Under the pieces are notes generated by a model that saw nothing but the letters and a program-made list of their open reading frames with translations, did no database searches and was not told the DNA's origin. DNA of 64,000 nucleotides from the NCBI GenBank assembly GCA_012064385.1, contig QRDG01000965.1, positions 434,001-498,000 on the forward strand, read 5' to 3'. How positions within the stretch are numbered: the first letter of the stretch is position 1; each line of letters starts with the position of its first letter. A program made the position numbers and the translations under genes. Below, in pieces: positions 45,534-56,500 of the stretch. This DNA is from Puccinellia tenuiflora (lineage: Eukaryota; Streptophyta; Magnoliopsida; Poales; Poaceae).

Positions 45534-47209
45534 GATCGAAGGGCTTATGTGAGCCTTCCTCCGCTGATGGAGAATGGACCTCACAACGAGGCCACGGTCG
45601 TCGAGCAGGACGACGATGAAGACGAAATCCCTTCTGCCCACTCGCCGAACGAGGAGGTGGAAGAGGATGATGAAGACGAAGAGCCGCTGCGGAAGCGGCT
45701 AAGACGAAAGAATGTCGACTCCACCTCGGGGTCGTCACCCTTGAAGGAAGTGGTTGTGGAGGACAAGGAAGCCCGCGACTCATCCTCTGATGCGAGTGAG
45801 CCGGTAGATCCTCTGTCCGTGCCTCCACTGAATTCAGCGCCACCCGCTGGGTTTGCGGCGATGGCATCTCCTCCCATGAGCAGCGAGGATGAAGATGTCA
45901 ACAGGTTAGCCTCTGCGAGTACGCCCTTTTTGTCTTTGTTCTTCTTTCGACTCCTTGGACGCTTTTCTGAATTTTTGCTTCTTTATACAGCCATCACACT
46001 GGTGGTGCTGGCTCTTCACCCCGCGACGAGGAACACCAGTCCACGGCTGTCCCGGAGCGGACCACTGGGGCACCCGAAGAGGCGCCTGAGGCCGATAATC
46101 CCTTGCCGTTGAAGACGTCAACCTCCACAAGGCCAGAAAGAGCTGCTGATACGACTGTCGTGGATGCTGAGCTGCTTGAGCACGTAAGTATATTCTGTCT
46201 TAACTTTGCAAATTCTTGTGTCGGGTGCACGAACAGCGCTCCCGATGGGAGTAGCCCCCGAAGATGTGCGTGACTAGGATAGTCGGGCACAGATTGACAC
46301 TTTTGCTCCTTTGCACAGCCATTCTGTCGCCAGCTGCTGGAGGGAGCCACGGCCTTCATGCGAATGGAGAAGGAGGGGGGTCGGCTCCGTGTTGCTCTGG
46401 AGCAAGCCAACAGTGAGTACCAACCCGCGCATTCAGGAGGTGTGTCGACTATCTTTGTTTTTGATTTTGATCCGGTGATTCACAGGCGAAAGGGAGAGTC
46501 TGGCGAAGCGGGTCGCCGAGCTGGAGAAGTCCCTGGGTGCAGCTCAAGAGCGTGAGCGAACCCGGGGTGATCTAGAGAAGACCCAGGTTGAACGCTTGCT
46601 CGGGCTCGCCAATGTAATCGGAGGTAAGTATCTCGGCTCATTGCCTACTTTGTCTTGTGTCGACTTCGGATGTGTCACAAGTGTGGTCATCTTCGTTGTT
46701 CAGAGCCGTGCGGAGGCGCTCCTCCAGAGGATACTTCCAGTGAGAATATCGACCTGGAGACGGCTGTTGGCTTCGTTGACCGCGCCCATGCGTATGCTTC
46801 GACTGCACTGCAGCAATCTTCGGCGGAGCTGCAGAAGTCGAAGGATGCTCTGGCGAGTGTGCATCGGAGCATCTTCCCCAACCAGCCGTTGCCGGCCGAT
46901 GTTGACGCGCTTGCGGCCCCGTTTGAAGGCGAGGCGACCACCCTGGCGGACTACACGCGTGCCCAGACGGTACGCGGCTCAGAGTTCACTTTCCGGCTTT
47001 TGCTTGGTCATGAGGTTGCAGGCGACTTCGAGGCAGTTGTCAGCGACTTTCCTCGAAAGCCCGATGGCAAGACCAAGTCGCTAGACAGCGTCAAGGCAAG
47101 AGCAAGCCAGTTAGCTGTTAAGCTAATTGCTACTTTTGAGAGGAAGCTTGCCAGGGCTGCAGAGTTGGCCTCCAAGAAGAGTCGCTCGCAGTCGGAGTCT
47201 GCAGTGTAG
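45534..47209 (+). pseudogene. Antisense gene of the Tat element, exons 2-6 (acidic and coiled-coil regions)
   Basis: Five blocks with GT-AG borders stay in one continuous frame when spliced: 45534-45904, 45991-46183, 46319-46412, 46486-46623 and 46704-47209, ending in TAG/TGTAG context at 47209. The protein part is acidic (EEVEEDDEDEEPLRKRLRRK), then low-complexity, then an alpha-helical coiled coil (ERESLAKRVAELEKSLGAAQ and following), then a helical C-terminal region. Introns are short (73-135 nt). Exon phases all agree, which strongly supports true splicing. Because exon 1 is frame-shifted, the copy may not make a full product. The role is unknown; coiled coils suggest oligomerisation. Confidence 0.65.
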
Positions 47210-47365
47210 TCGTTGTAGTAGGGCTCCCCTTTGATTCGCCTTTTGTAGTGAACTTAATGAAGTCTATTAATCAATGCACTTTCTGATTCCTCCGCGTGAA
47301 TGTACCTCATCGAGTCTTTTGTTAGAATGAATATGGCTTCTTTTTGACACCACTTAACTTGACAG

Positions 47366-48234
47366 CCTGATGAAAATGCTGTTCCTGAAGTCGCCGGGGC
47401 CACCTGTGTAAATGAGGGTGAGGGTACCTCTTCTGCTGTGCCCGCTCGCCAACAGGACCCAGCTGATCCAACTCCCAGACGAAGCGTGAACGACCAGCGG
47501 GTGTTTAACTATATGAGGAACAAGATCACTGAACTTGAGTCGAAGCTGCGGATAGCTGAAGTGGAGCTTGAACGCCTCAGGGCGCGTTCCGCTGGGCCGT
47601 TCAATCAGCGCGAACGGTTCCTTCTTGACCAGATTGATCTGATATGTCGACAGCTACAAGGTTGGGCTCTAGCTGCTTCGCTTTTATTTCTTCATGCTTG
47701 TGTTGTTCTGCATCTTGACCCGTTAATTGCAGTTGTTAACCCCGACTGGCAAGCCGAGAACACCCGAGTGAACGAGCGCGTGGAGATGGAAGCCACCGGT
47801 AACTCGGTCGAAGCTCGTCAATTCTGGGTACATAAGGGAGAGGGCCGTGTACTCGCGCGGATGCTGGATCGCACCTGGCGAGCTGCGTTCATTCTTGAGG
47901 GTTGCAGGAAAGCACTCTGGCAAATCAACAAAGTGTTCTTCCCCTTGGTGAGCAGCCAACTGGGTTGCCCGCGCTGTTGGAGAGGTTCCGCAGTAGCAGG
48001 GCGTTGAAGGAGGCCGTCTTTGGTCAACTTGTTGCCGGGGCCAACACGGCGTTTGCATATGTTCGACTGCATCGACCTCATGTTCCCTTGGACAGAATAC
48101 TTGGTGGCTTGCCTAGAGATGTTGATTATGCTGAATCCCTTGAGGCTGCACGTCAGGCGATGCAACAGGTCCTGGATCATACAGAGCGACGTGTAGGGCC
48201 ACTGGATGCGCCAAAGGAAGAGCCTGTCGACTAA
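47366..48234 (+). pseudogene. Second antisense coding block of the Tat element (coiled coil)
   Basis: A block opening after an acceptor (TTGACAG before 47366) encodes an acidic leader, then RVFNYMRNKITELESKLRIA and a heptad-rich coiled coil. A possible 72-nt intron at 47661-47732 keeps frame whether spliced or not. The frame shifts by one base near 47938-47945, after which a conserved-looking helical tail ends at 48232-48234. It may be further exons of the gene starting at 44543 (alternative to the stop at 47209) or a separate gene. No family known to me. Confidence 0.5.
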
Positions 48235-48324
48235 GAAAAGCAGTTTGTTGTATGATGTTAGCTTGTAACATAAATATGCATGTATGTATGCCCATGTGAT
48301 GTATAATGCGTGATTTTGCACTCG

Positions 48325-49555
48325 TAGACCTGTATGGCGCGAGCCCCCGAGTGAATCGAGTGGCGGCCTAGGGTTTTTGAGTTATGCCTGTACGGCGCAG
48401 CCCCCGAGTGATTCGAGTGGCGGCCTAGGGTTTTTGAGTTATGCCTGTGCGGCGCAGCCCCCGAGTGATTCGAGTGGCGGCCTAGGCTGGACTTAGACCT
48501 GTATGGCGCGAGCCCCCGAGTGAATCGAGTGGCGGCCTAGGGTTTTTGAGTTATGCCTGTGCGGCGCAGCCCCCGAGTGATTCGAGTGGCGGCCTAGGCT
48601 GGACTTAGACCTGTATGGCGCGAGCCCCCGAGTGGTTCGAGTGGTGGCCTAGGATTTTCGAGTTATGCCTGTGTGGCGCAGCTCCCGAGTGATTCGAGTG
48701 GCGGCCTAGGCTGGACTTAGACCTGTATGGCGCGAGCCCCCGAGTGGTTCGAGTGGCGGCCTAGGATTTTCGAGTTATGCCTGTGCGGCGCAGCCCCCGA
48801 GTGATTCGAGCGGCGGCCAAGGCTGTACTTTGACCTGTATGGCGCGAGCCCCCGAGTGGTTCGAGTGGCGGCCTAGGATTTTCGAGTTATGCCTGTGTGG
48901 CGCAGCCCCCGAGTGATTCGAGTGGCGGCCTAGGCTGGACTTAGACCTGTATGGCGCGAGCCCCCGAGTGGTTCGAGTGGCGGCCTAGGGTTTTCGAGTT
49001 ATGCCTGTGTGGCGCAGCCCCCGAGTGATTCGAGTGGCGGCCTAGGCTGGACTTAGACCTGTATGGCGCGAGCCCCCGAGTGGTTCGAGTGGCGGCCTAG
49101 GATTTTCGAGTTATGCCTGTGCGGCGCAGCCCCCGAGTGATTCGAGTGGCGGCCTAGGCTGGACTTAGACCTGTATGGCGCGAGCCCCCGAGTGGTTCGA
49201 GTGGCGGCCTAGGGTTTTCGAGTTATGCCTGTGTGGCGCAGCCCCCGAGTGATTCGAGTGGCGGCCTAGGCTGGACTTAGACCTGTATGGCGCGAGCCCC
49301 CGAGTGGTTCGAGTGGCGGCCTAGGATTTTCGAGTTATGCCTGTGCGGCGCAGCCCCCGAGTGATTCGAGTGGCGGCCTAGGCTGGACTTAGACCTGTAT
49401 GGCGCGAGCCCCCGAGTGGTTCGAGTGGCGGCCTAGGGTTTTCGAGTTATGCCTGTGTGGCGCAGCCCCCGAGTGATTCGAGTGGCGGCCTAGGCTGGAC
49501 TTAGACCTGTATGGCGCGAGCCCCCGAGTGGTTCGAGTGGCGGCCTAGGATTTGA
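48325..49555 (-). repeat. 112-bp tandem array, about 11 units, PPT-like core in each half
   Basis: The anchor ACTTAGACCTGTATGG lies at 48491, 48603, 48715, 48827, 48939, 49051 and so on every 112 bp to 49499. Each unit is two related 56-bp halves ending in CGAGTGGCGGCCTAGG. Each half holds GCGAGCCCCCGAG or GCAGCCCCCGAG. The array separates pol from the antisense genes. Confidence 0.95.
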
Positions 49556-49733
49556 GTTGATTGCTCGCAAAGGGAGAAATGACAAGTCTTTTTCTTCAAA
49601 TATCTTTATTGATTCTCGCAAACAGGCCGCCTCGTTAAAACCCTTCCAGTCCCCTTAGGTACCCTGGCGAGGGAAAGAGTGCGTAAGAAACCTGCCGCTA
49701 CTTAACAAGGTGGAGTTTACAAGCTGGGGTCGA

Positions 49734-52700
49734 TCAGGCGTAGAAGCGGCGTAACTGTGCCACGTTCCACGGATTGCTGCAGACTGTCCCCGTCTTCGAG
49801 TCCTTCAGGCAGTAAGCTCCGTTGCCGATTGCCTCTGTCACAATGTATGGCCCCTCCCATGGGGAAGCGAGTTTGTGCACCTTCTTCTGCTTGAGCCGGA
49901 GAACCAGATCCCCTGGGACGAATGCTCTAGGCCGTAGTCGCCGACCATGGTAATTGCGCAGGTCTTGCTGGTACACGGCTGTGCGGCTGAGGGCGATGTC
50001 GCGTGCTTCATCCAGGACATCTACATCATCTTCAAGTGCTTCCTCTGCATCAGACTCGTCGTATGCTACCACTCGTGGAGCGTCAAATTTGATGTCGCAT
50101 GGCAGGACTGCTTCGGCACCGTACACCATGAAAAATGGTGTATACTGGGTAGATCTGTTTGGCGTGGTGCGTAGGCTCCATAGCACACTTGGTAACTCCT
50201 CCACCCAGGCTCCTACGGCTCGCTTCAATGGTACTCGCAGACGCTTCTTGATGCCTTTGCTGACTAGGCCGTTGGCCTTCTCGACTTGCCCATTGGACTG
50301 CGGGTGCGAGACGGATGCATAACTGAGCTTGACACCTTGTTCAGAGCAGAAATCCCTGAATTCTTCGGCTGTGAAGTTCGTCCCGTTGTCGGTGATGATG
50401 CCGTGCGGCACACCGAACCTGAAGATGATTGACCTGATGAAGTTGACCGCTGAGGTTGCGGTTGAGCTTGTGATTGGGACCGCCTCGATCCACTTCGTGA
50501 ACTTGTCGACTGCCACCAGGAGGTGAGTGTGCCCGCCTGGGGAGGATTTCCTGAAGGGACCTACCATGTCGAGTCCCCATTGCGCGAAGGGCCACGCGAG
50601 TGGTATTGTCTTCAGTGCCGACGCTGGTGCATGCGGCTTGTTGGCGAACTCCTGACAGCCAACGCATTTTTTGACCAATTCTTCTGCGTCTTGCATTGCG
50701 GTGGGCCAGTAGAACCCTGCTCGCAAGGCCTTGGCCACCAGTGCTCGACTGCTTGCGTGGTGCCCGCATATGCCGGCGTGGATGTCGAGTAAGATTGCTT
50801 GGCCGTCGGCTGGATCGATGCACCTTTGGAGGACTCCTGAGATGCTTCTCTTGTAGAGCTCGCCATTGATGATGGTGAAGCCTTTGGAACGGCGGACGAT
50901 GCGCTTGGCTTCGACTGGGTTCTCCGGCAGCCGCTGGTGCAGCATGTAGGCCAGATACGGGCTTGTCCACGTGGGCTCGACCAGCATTATCTCCATGACC
51001 TCCTTCTCCGTGCTTGGCGAGTTGGCGTTGCTTGTTGTCGATGTAGAGGGTCCTGGCGGGGGCCGGACCTTGATTGAGCGCTGTGTGATGCACTCGAGGA
51101 ATACTCCGGGTGGCACCGGAGCTCGATCCGAACCTAGGTTGGCCAGGACGTCAGCTTCTTCATTGCTTTCGCGGCCGATGTGCCGCAGTTCGCAACCGTC
51201 GAAGAGGCCTTCCAGTTGGTTGTACAGCTCCCTGTAGGCTATCATGTTGTCAGCGATGGCATCGCACTGCTTCATGGTTTGCTGCACAACCAGGTAGGAG
51301 TCGCCGTAGATCATGAGGCGAGTGGCGCCGCAGTTCTGAGCCATCCGCATGCCGTGGATCAGGGCTTCGTACTCTGCTTCGTTGTTGGAAGGAGTTGAGA
51401 ACTTCATCTGCAGCACGTACTTCAGCTTGTCGCCTTTAGGTGAAATGAGCACGACTCCTGCTCCTGCTGAGTTGAATTTTTTGGATCCATCGAAATACAT
51501 TGTCCATGCATTGGACAAGTCGGGCTCGTCAGGCAGTTGTGCTTCTATCCACTCTGTGGTGAACTCTGGGAGGACCTGGGCCTTGATTGCTTTCGGGTGT
51601 GCGTACTTCAGCCCCCATGGCCCTAACTCGACAACCCACTTGGCGACTCTTCCTGTCGCGGCTGGGTTAGTGAGGATGTCGGATAGGGCAGAGGAGCTTA
51701 CCACCGTGATCGGGTGCTCGGAGAAATAATGGACCACCTTCCTGGACGTCATGAAGACTCCGTATGCCAGCTTCTGGTAGTGCGGGTATCGCTTCTTGGA
51801 ATCAGTTAGCACCTCGCTGAGGTAATACACAGGTCGTTGAGTAGGGTGACTCTTTCCTTCTTCCTCCCGCTCGACTACGAGTACGGTACTGACCACCCTG
51901 TTCGTGGCTGCCACATACAGGTACAGTGGCTCGTTCTCATGTGGTGCCACCAGCACTGGAGGGGTTGTGAGGGTCTGCTTCAGTTTGTCGAATGCATCTT
52001 GTGCCTCCTCTGTCCACTCGAATTTGTCTGCCTTTTTCATCAGTTGGTAGAAGGGCAAGGCCTTTTCTCCCAACTTACTAATAAACCGACTGAGCGCTGC
52101 GACTCTGCCGGCTAGGCGTTGTACTTCATGAAGCTTGGTCGGTGCAGGCATGTCGAGTATGTTCTGCACCTTCTCAGGGTTGGCTTCGATTCCTCTCGCA
52201 GAGACAAGGTACCCCAGTAATTCTCCGGCTGGGACGCCGAAGACGCACTTGTCTGGGTTTAACTTGATCTGGTACTTGTTAAGCGCGTCGAAGACCTTGC
52301 GGAGGTCGTCGATGAGGCTGTCCTCTGTGCGGGTGGTAACAACTATGTCATCGACGTAGACCTGGACGATCTGTCCTATGAGCTCCTTCAAGCAGGCCTG
52401 CATCGTGCGCTGGTATGTGGCTCCAGCGTTCTTCAACCCGAAGGGCATCATCTGGTAGCAGAATACACCGTGTGGTGTGATGAATGCCGTCTTCTCCTGA
52501 TCCTCGACTTTCATCCTGATCTGCTGGTACCCAGAGTAAGCATCCAGGAAGGATAGGCGTGCACAGCCTGCAGTCGAATCGACGATCTGATCAATCCGCG
52601 GGAGCGGAAAGTGATCCTTGGGGCAGCATTTGTTGATGGCGGTGAAGTCGACGCACATGCGGAGTTTCTCCGTCTTCTTCTTTTCCACCAGTACCGGGTT

Positions 52701-52880
52701 TGCTACCCACTCTGAGTCCTTTATTTCTCGAATAAATCCGGCGTGAAGCAGCCGGTCAATCTCCTTGCTGATGGCATCTCTCTTGGGACCCGCGAAGCGC
52801 CTCATGGACTGCTTGACTGGTCTGGCGTCTTTGCGGACGCGTAAGGAGTGCTCGGCGAGTTCCCTTGGTATACCTGGCAT
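49734..52880 (-). CDS. pol: Tat-lineage pol: reverse transcriptase, RNase H (x2), integrase
   Basis: A 1048-residue frame. RT covers about residues 30-270 with FLDAYSGYQQ (113) and VYVDD (175-178). A first RNase H fold follows, but its usual Asp motif is replaced by LYLYVAATNRV (about 320-330), so it is probably catalytically dead. A second, archaeal-type RNase H lies at 459-585 with MYFDGSKK, NNEAEYEAL and YGDS. Integrase: HH near 701-708 and CVGC (739-742) zinc finger, then core Asp771, Asp831 and Glu867 in WGLDMVGP, ITDNGTNF and HPQSNGQVEKANG, and a GPY-type tail (SPWEGPYIV); there is no chromodomain. The start shown is only the first Met after a TAG at 52944-52946; pol was originally continuous with gag-protease upstream. 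It makes and integrates element cDNA. Confidence 0.92.
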   Translation of the reverse strand: MPGIPRELAEHSLRVRKDARPVKQSMRRFAGPKRDAISKEIDRLLHAGFIREIKDSEWVANPVLVEKKKTEKLRMCVDFTAINKCCPKDHFPLPRIDQIVDSTAGCARLSFLDAYSGYQQIRMKVEDQEKTAFITPHGVFCYQMMPFGLKNAGATYQRTMQACLKELIGQIVQVYVDDIVVTTRTEDSLIDDLRKVFDALNKYQIKLNPDKCVFGVPAGELLGYLVSARGIEANPEKVQNILDMPAPTKLHEVQRLAGRVAALSRFISKLGEKALPFYQLMKKADKFEWTEEAQDAFDKLKQTLTTPPVLVAPHENEPLYLYVAATNRVVSTVLVVEREEEGKSHPTQRPVYYLSEVLTDSKKRYPHYQKLAYGVFMTSRKVVHYFSEHPITVVSSSALSDILTNPAATGRVAKWVVELGPWGLKYAHPKAIKAQVLPEFTTEWIEAQLPDEPDLSNAWTMYFDGSKKFNSAGAGVVLISPKGDKLKYVLQMKFSTPSNNEAEYEALIHGMRMAQNCGATRLMIYGDSYLVVQQTMKQCDAIADNMIAYRELYNQLEGLFDGCELRHIGRESNEEADVLANLGSDRAPVPPGVFLECITQRSIKVRPPPGPSTSTTSNANSPSTEKEVMEIMLVEPTWTSPYLAYMLHQRLPENPVEAKRIVRRSKGFTIINGELYKRSISGVLQRCIDPADGQAILLDIHAGICGHHASSRALVAKALRAGFYWPTAMQDAEELVKKCVGCQEFANKPHAPASALKTIPLAWPFAQWGLDMVGPFRKSSPGGHTHLLVAVDKFTKWIEAVPITSSTATSAVNFIRSIIFRFGVPHGIITDNGTNFTAEEFRDFCSEQGVKLSYASVSHPQSNGQVEKANGLVSKGIKKRLRVPLKRAVGAWVEELPSVLWSLRTTPNRSTQYTPFFMVYGAEAVLPCDIKFDAPRVVAYDESDAEEALEDDVDVLDEARDIALSRTAVYQQDLRNYHGRRLRPRAFVPGDLVLRLKQKKVHKLASPWEGPYIVTEAIGNGAYCLKDSKTGTVCSNPWNVAQLRRFYA

Positions 52881-52943
52881 GTCAGAAGGTTGCCAGGCGA
52901 ATATCTTCCAGTTCTCGCGCAGGAACTCGACGAGCGCGCTTTC

Positions 52944-52946
52944 CTA
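52944..52946 (-). other. In-frame stop codon between protease and reverse transcriptase
   Basis: On the minus strand TAG interrupts an otherwise open frame that runs from the MITE border into the pol frame. With the MITE ignored, this is the only stop separating gag-protease from RT. Confidence 0.75.
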
Positions 52947-53039
52947 TGCGTTAGTCAGGCTTGATGACACCCTGACCGTCTTGTCGGCGTCCGTCGGGTG
53001 TACCTGGTGAGCCCTTGTGTCGTCGCTTGTAAGGATGGC

Positions 53040-53548
53040 AATGGGTAGGGTATGGGCAGGGTAGAGCAATACCATACCCATACCCATATAGTCTATGGGT
53101 ACAAAATTCTACCCATACCCTTACCCGCGGGTATGAAAGTATACCCATACCCATACCCGGCGGGTACCTGTACCCATTGGGTACCCGTTGGGTGGATCAA
53201 ATAGTACACAAATTGTTCACAGTTTTACATTCGTTGGTGGCACATTTGACAAAAAAATCAATTATCTCGACTCAGTAACAGGTAGATGAATACATGACAA
53301 TTATCTAACTTTAGAAATGATAATCTCATGATCATATCTAGTAAGTCAATCGAGTAGGATCCATATGTCAGGATAAACGGGTAGGGTATGGGTATACCCA
53401 CGGGTATAGGGTTGTACCCATGTCCTACCCATTACTTGACGGGTAGGGTATGGGTACTACCCATGGGTATAAAATTTTACCCATACCCTCCCCATACGGG
53501 TACGGTACCCGCGGGTACCCGTACCCATGGGTAAAATTGCCATCCTTA
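53040..53548. mobile_element. hAT-type MITE, 509 bp, 8-bp TSD GTCGCTTG
   Basis: Ends TAAGGATGGCAAT and its exact complement ATTGCCATCCTTA; GTCGCTTG flanks both sides (53032-53039 and 53549-53556). The 8-bp TSD fits hAT. Both halves are built of TACCCATGGGTA / GGGTATGGG repeats, so the interior is palindromic. It sits in the polyprotein frame of the Tat element just after the protease. The TIR supplies a TAA that ends gag-protease. Confidence 0.88.
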
Positions 53549-56500
53549 GTCGCTTGTGTTGAATGTCGACTCCTTGGATGATTTCTTCCGTGGCGGGAAC
53601 AGAGTCCTGTCGTTGTCGACTGCCATCATCTCCAGGTGCTCGTCCATCCCAAAGAACTCAGAAATCCTGCTGAACTCGCGGTCGCAGCTGTCCGACCGGT
53701 CGAAGTCGCCTTTCACCGTGATGACACCCTTTGGTCCTGGCATCTTGAGCAGGAGGTAGGCGTAGTGGGGCACTGCCATGAATCTGGCGAAGGCCGGACG
53801 ACCCAGTATGGCGTGATATTGTGATTTCCAGTCGACTACCTCGAAGTCGATCGCCTCTCGCTGGAAGTTTTCGGGTGTGCCGAATATAACATCGAGTGTA
53901 ATGGTTCCCATGGGCGTGACTGCTTGCCCTGGTACTATACCGTGGAAGGTATTTGCTGATGGCGTTAGGTTGGATGTTGACCTGTTCATCCTTCTCAGGG
54001 TGTCGGCGAAGATGATATTGATACCGCTGCCTCCATCCATGAACACCTTCTTCAAGGTGTACTCCCCGATCTGAGCTTCGACTACCAGAGCAGCGTGCCC
54101 GGGTCGTGGTATCGCCGGCGGGTGATCCGCTCTGGAGAAAGTGATCGCTGTTTCTGAGCCTCTCAGGTAATCGGGTACTGCAGGTGGATTGGTGAGTGCT
54201 TGGTAGACCTGGCGGGTGATGATTTTCTGGGTCCTGTTGGAAGGACGTCCCTTCTGTATCATATTGATCTGCCCACGTGCTGCCGGGAACACGTTAGCAG
54301 GATCCTGCGGCTGTGGCTGTGGTTGTTGTTGCTGTTGCGGGTAGAAGGCCAGCGCTGCTTGCGCTGGGTTGGCGACTGGAGGAGGAGGTGGCGCCTGAAG
54401 GGCCAGCTGTGCGGCTGGCTGTGCCACGGGTGCCGCTTGATTATCACGCTGTCCGTTCTGAGGGACTATTCGCGCAAACGCCCTGTATATCTTACGCGCC
54501 TTTCTGCAATCCTTCAATAGGTGGCGGGATCCCCACTTGCCTGTTTCTGGGTCCCTAAACATATGATGCTTGCAGGGTTGCTCTAACTCTTCTTCTTCGG
54601 TCAGTGGGCGTCTCCGCCACTCGCGCTTGCGACTTCCATCTCCATGGTAGCTGCTGCCACCGCCCTGGTTGTACTGTCTTTCACTCTCACGGGGGGTTTC
54701 GAATCCCGCCGCTACTAACTCGATCGAGTCGTTGCCGACGTAACGCGGCTTCTTCTTCAGGCGCCCTTCTCGCCAGTTGCTAGGTCCTGCATCTTGCCTC
54801 GGAGATCGTGGTGCATCACGGACAGAGTCTTCTCCATCTGCCCACTGGTTGGCTATCTGCATGAGCTCGATCATGTTCCTCGGCCTAAGCCTACCAAACT
54901 CCTCACGGAGGTCGCGGCGGTAAACGCCGTGCATGAATGCGTCCATTACCCTGTCCTCTGAGGTGGCTCCGTCCATGGTGTTGCGAAGCAAAGTCCACCG
55001 CTGGATATACGAACGGAGTGGCTCGTCTCGACCTTGCTTGCACGCCTGGAGCTCAATGAGGGTTGTTGGCCTTGCGTATGTCCCCAGAAAGCTCTTCACG
55101 AATGCGTTCCTGAACTCGTCCCAGGTGCTGAAAGCGTCCCTGGGCTGAGTGTTGAGCCACCCGCGAGCAGATCCCGTGAGCATCAACTGGATGTACTGCA
55201 TGGCAGTAGTCGAAGTACCACCTTGACAGCTGCACGCGATGAGGTAGTCTTCCAGCCAGTCCCTTGGGTCTTGCTTCCCGTCATACTTGGGTGTCTCCGC
55301 TGTTAGCTTGAAGCCTTTGGGCATCTTCGTGTCACGGATGTTGAAGCTGAAACATGCGGCTCCGCGTGGCTCGAAGTCGTCGTCGTCGTAGTCGTTGGCT
55401 TGTGCACTCGCTGCTCGCAGCCGTCGACTGCGGTCCACCCTTCTCTGTGCGACGACGTTACAGACATCTTCGCCTGGCTGCGGCTGTCGCAGTCGAATTG
55501 GGGCTGGGTCTGCAAGTGGTGCGGGTTCACGATCGCGGCGGCCTCGATTCTCGTGCCCCCTTTCTGCTGGTGCTGACTTTGCCAGGACTTCCTCGACTTC
55601 CCTAAGGGATTGAATTTGTCGCCTGTGGAGGCGAGCATGGGCGTCACCCTCCGGCGGCTGTGTTAGTCGCAGGTAGGTTTCGACTGCCGTGAGGGCCGAA
55701 GCGGGTGTCTTGGGGACGGGGATTCCGTCCGCATCCTCCGTCATGAATGATGACTCCAGATTGCGAGTGAGGTGGACGCGATCAGCTTCTGGCACCCGTG
55801 GCATGCGAGCTCTGTGACGTCCTCCTTGCGAGACTTCCTCCGATCCGGCCAAGAACGAGTGTGCTGCCCTCCTGGCACTCGACGCGTCGGCTAGTTCTTT
55901 GCGCCGAATCAAATCGGCCTTCTCTTGGCGGACTCGCTCGGACTCCTTCCAAAGCAAGTATTGGACCGCCAGTTGGTCTTCTCGGGGTTCATCTGGTGAA
56001 GGGAACGTGCCTTCGTCCACGTGCTTCATGGCCTGGATCGCCATCTCCCGAGTAATGGTGAGTCTTGTCACCCTGTCCGGCATGGTCACCTCCAGCGGAT
56101 ATACGGGTTCCCCGCCGTTGGATCGTGCTGGGCTGGCCATATAGACTTGCGCGGGGTAAACCCGTCGAGTGGGGCTGATGCTCCCAGTCCTGCTTCCTTC
56201 GTCCGAGCTATGCTCAGAGTCGAAGATCACAGCAACGTGGCGGGTGCCACGGTCACTGCTACTGGCGATTCCGCGACGCAGAGGCGCGGTTGGCGTAGGC
56301 GAAATTGGCGTAAATTTTGGCTTCGTCCGAGGCGCGGACAAGAAGGTCGGAGTAGACTTGTTCCGCGCCAAGGTTGCAGTAGATGCGATTTTTCTGGTAA
56401 CCGCGGGTGTGGTCACCGCAGTCGCCTTTGACGCGGTCGTAGATGGTGCTGACGCAGTCGAAGTAGACGCGATCTTCACGGCAGTCGATGACACGATCGC

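Noticed and set aside
48325..49555. Regular direct repeats resembling a CRISPR array
   Set aside because: The spacers are as conserved as the repeats, the unit is 112 bp with 56-bp halves, and the context is a plant retrotransposon.
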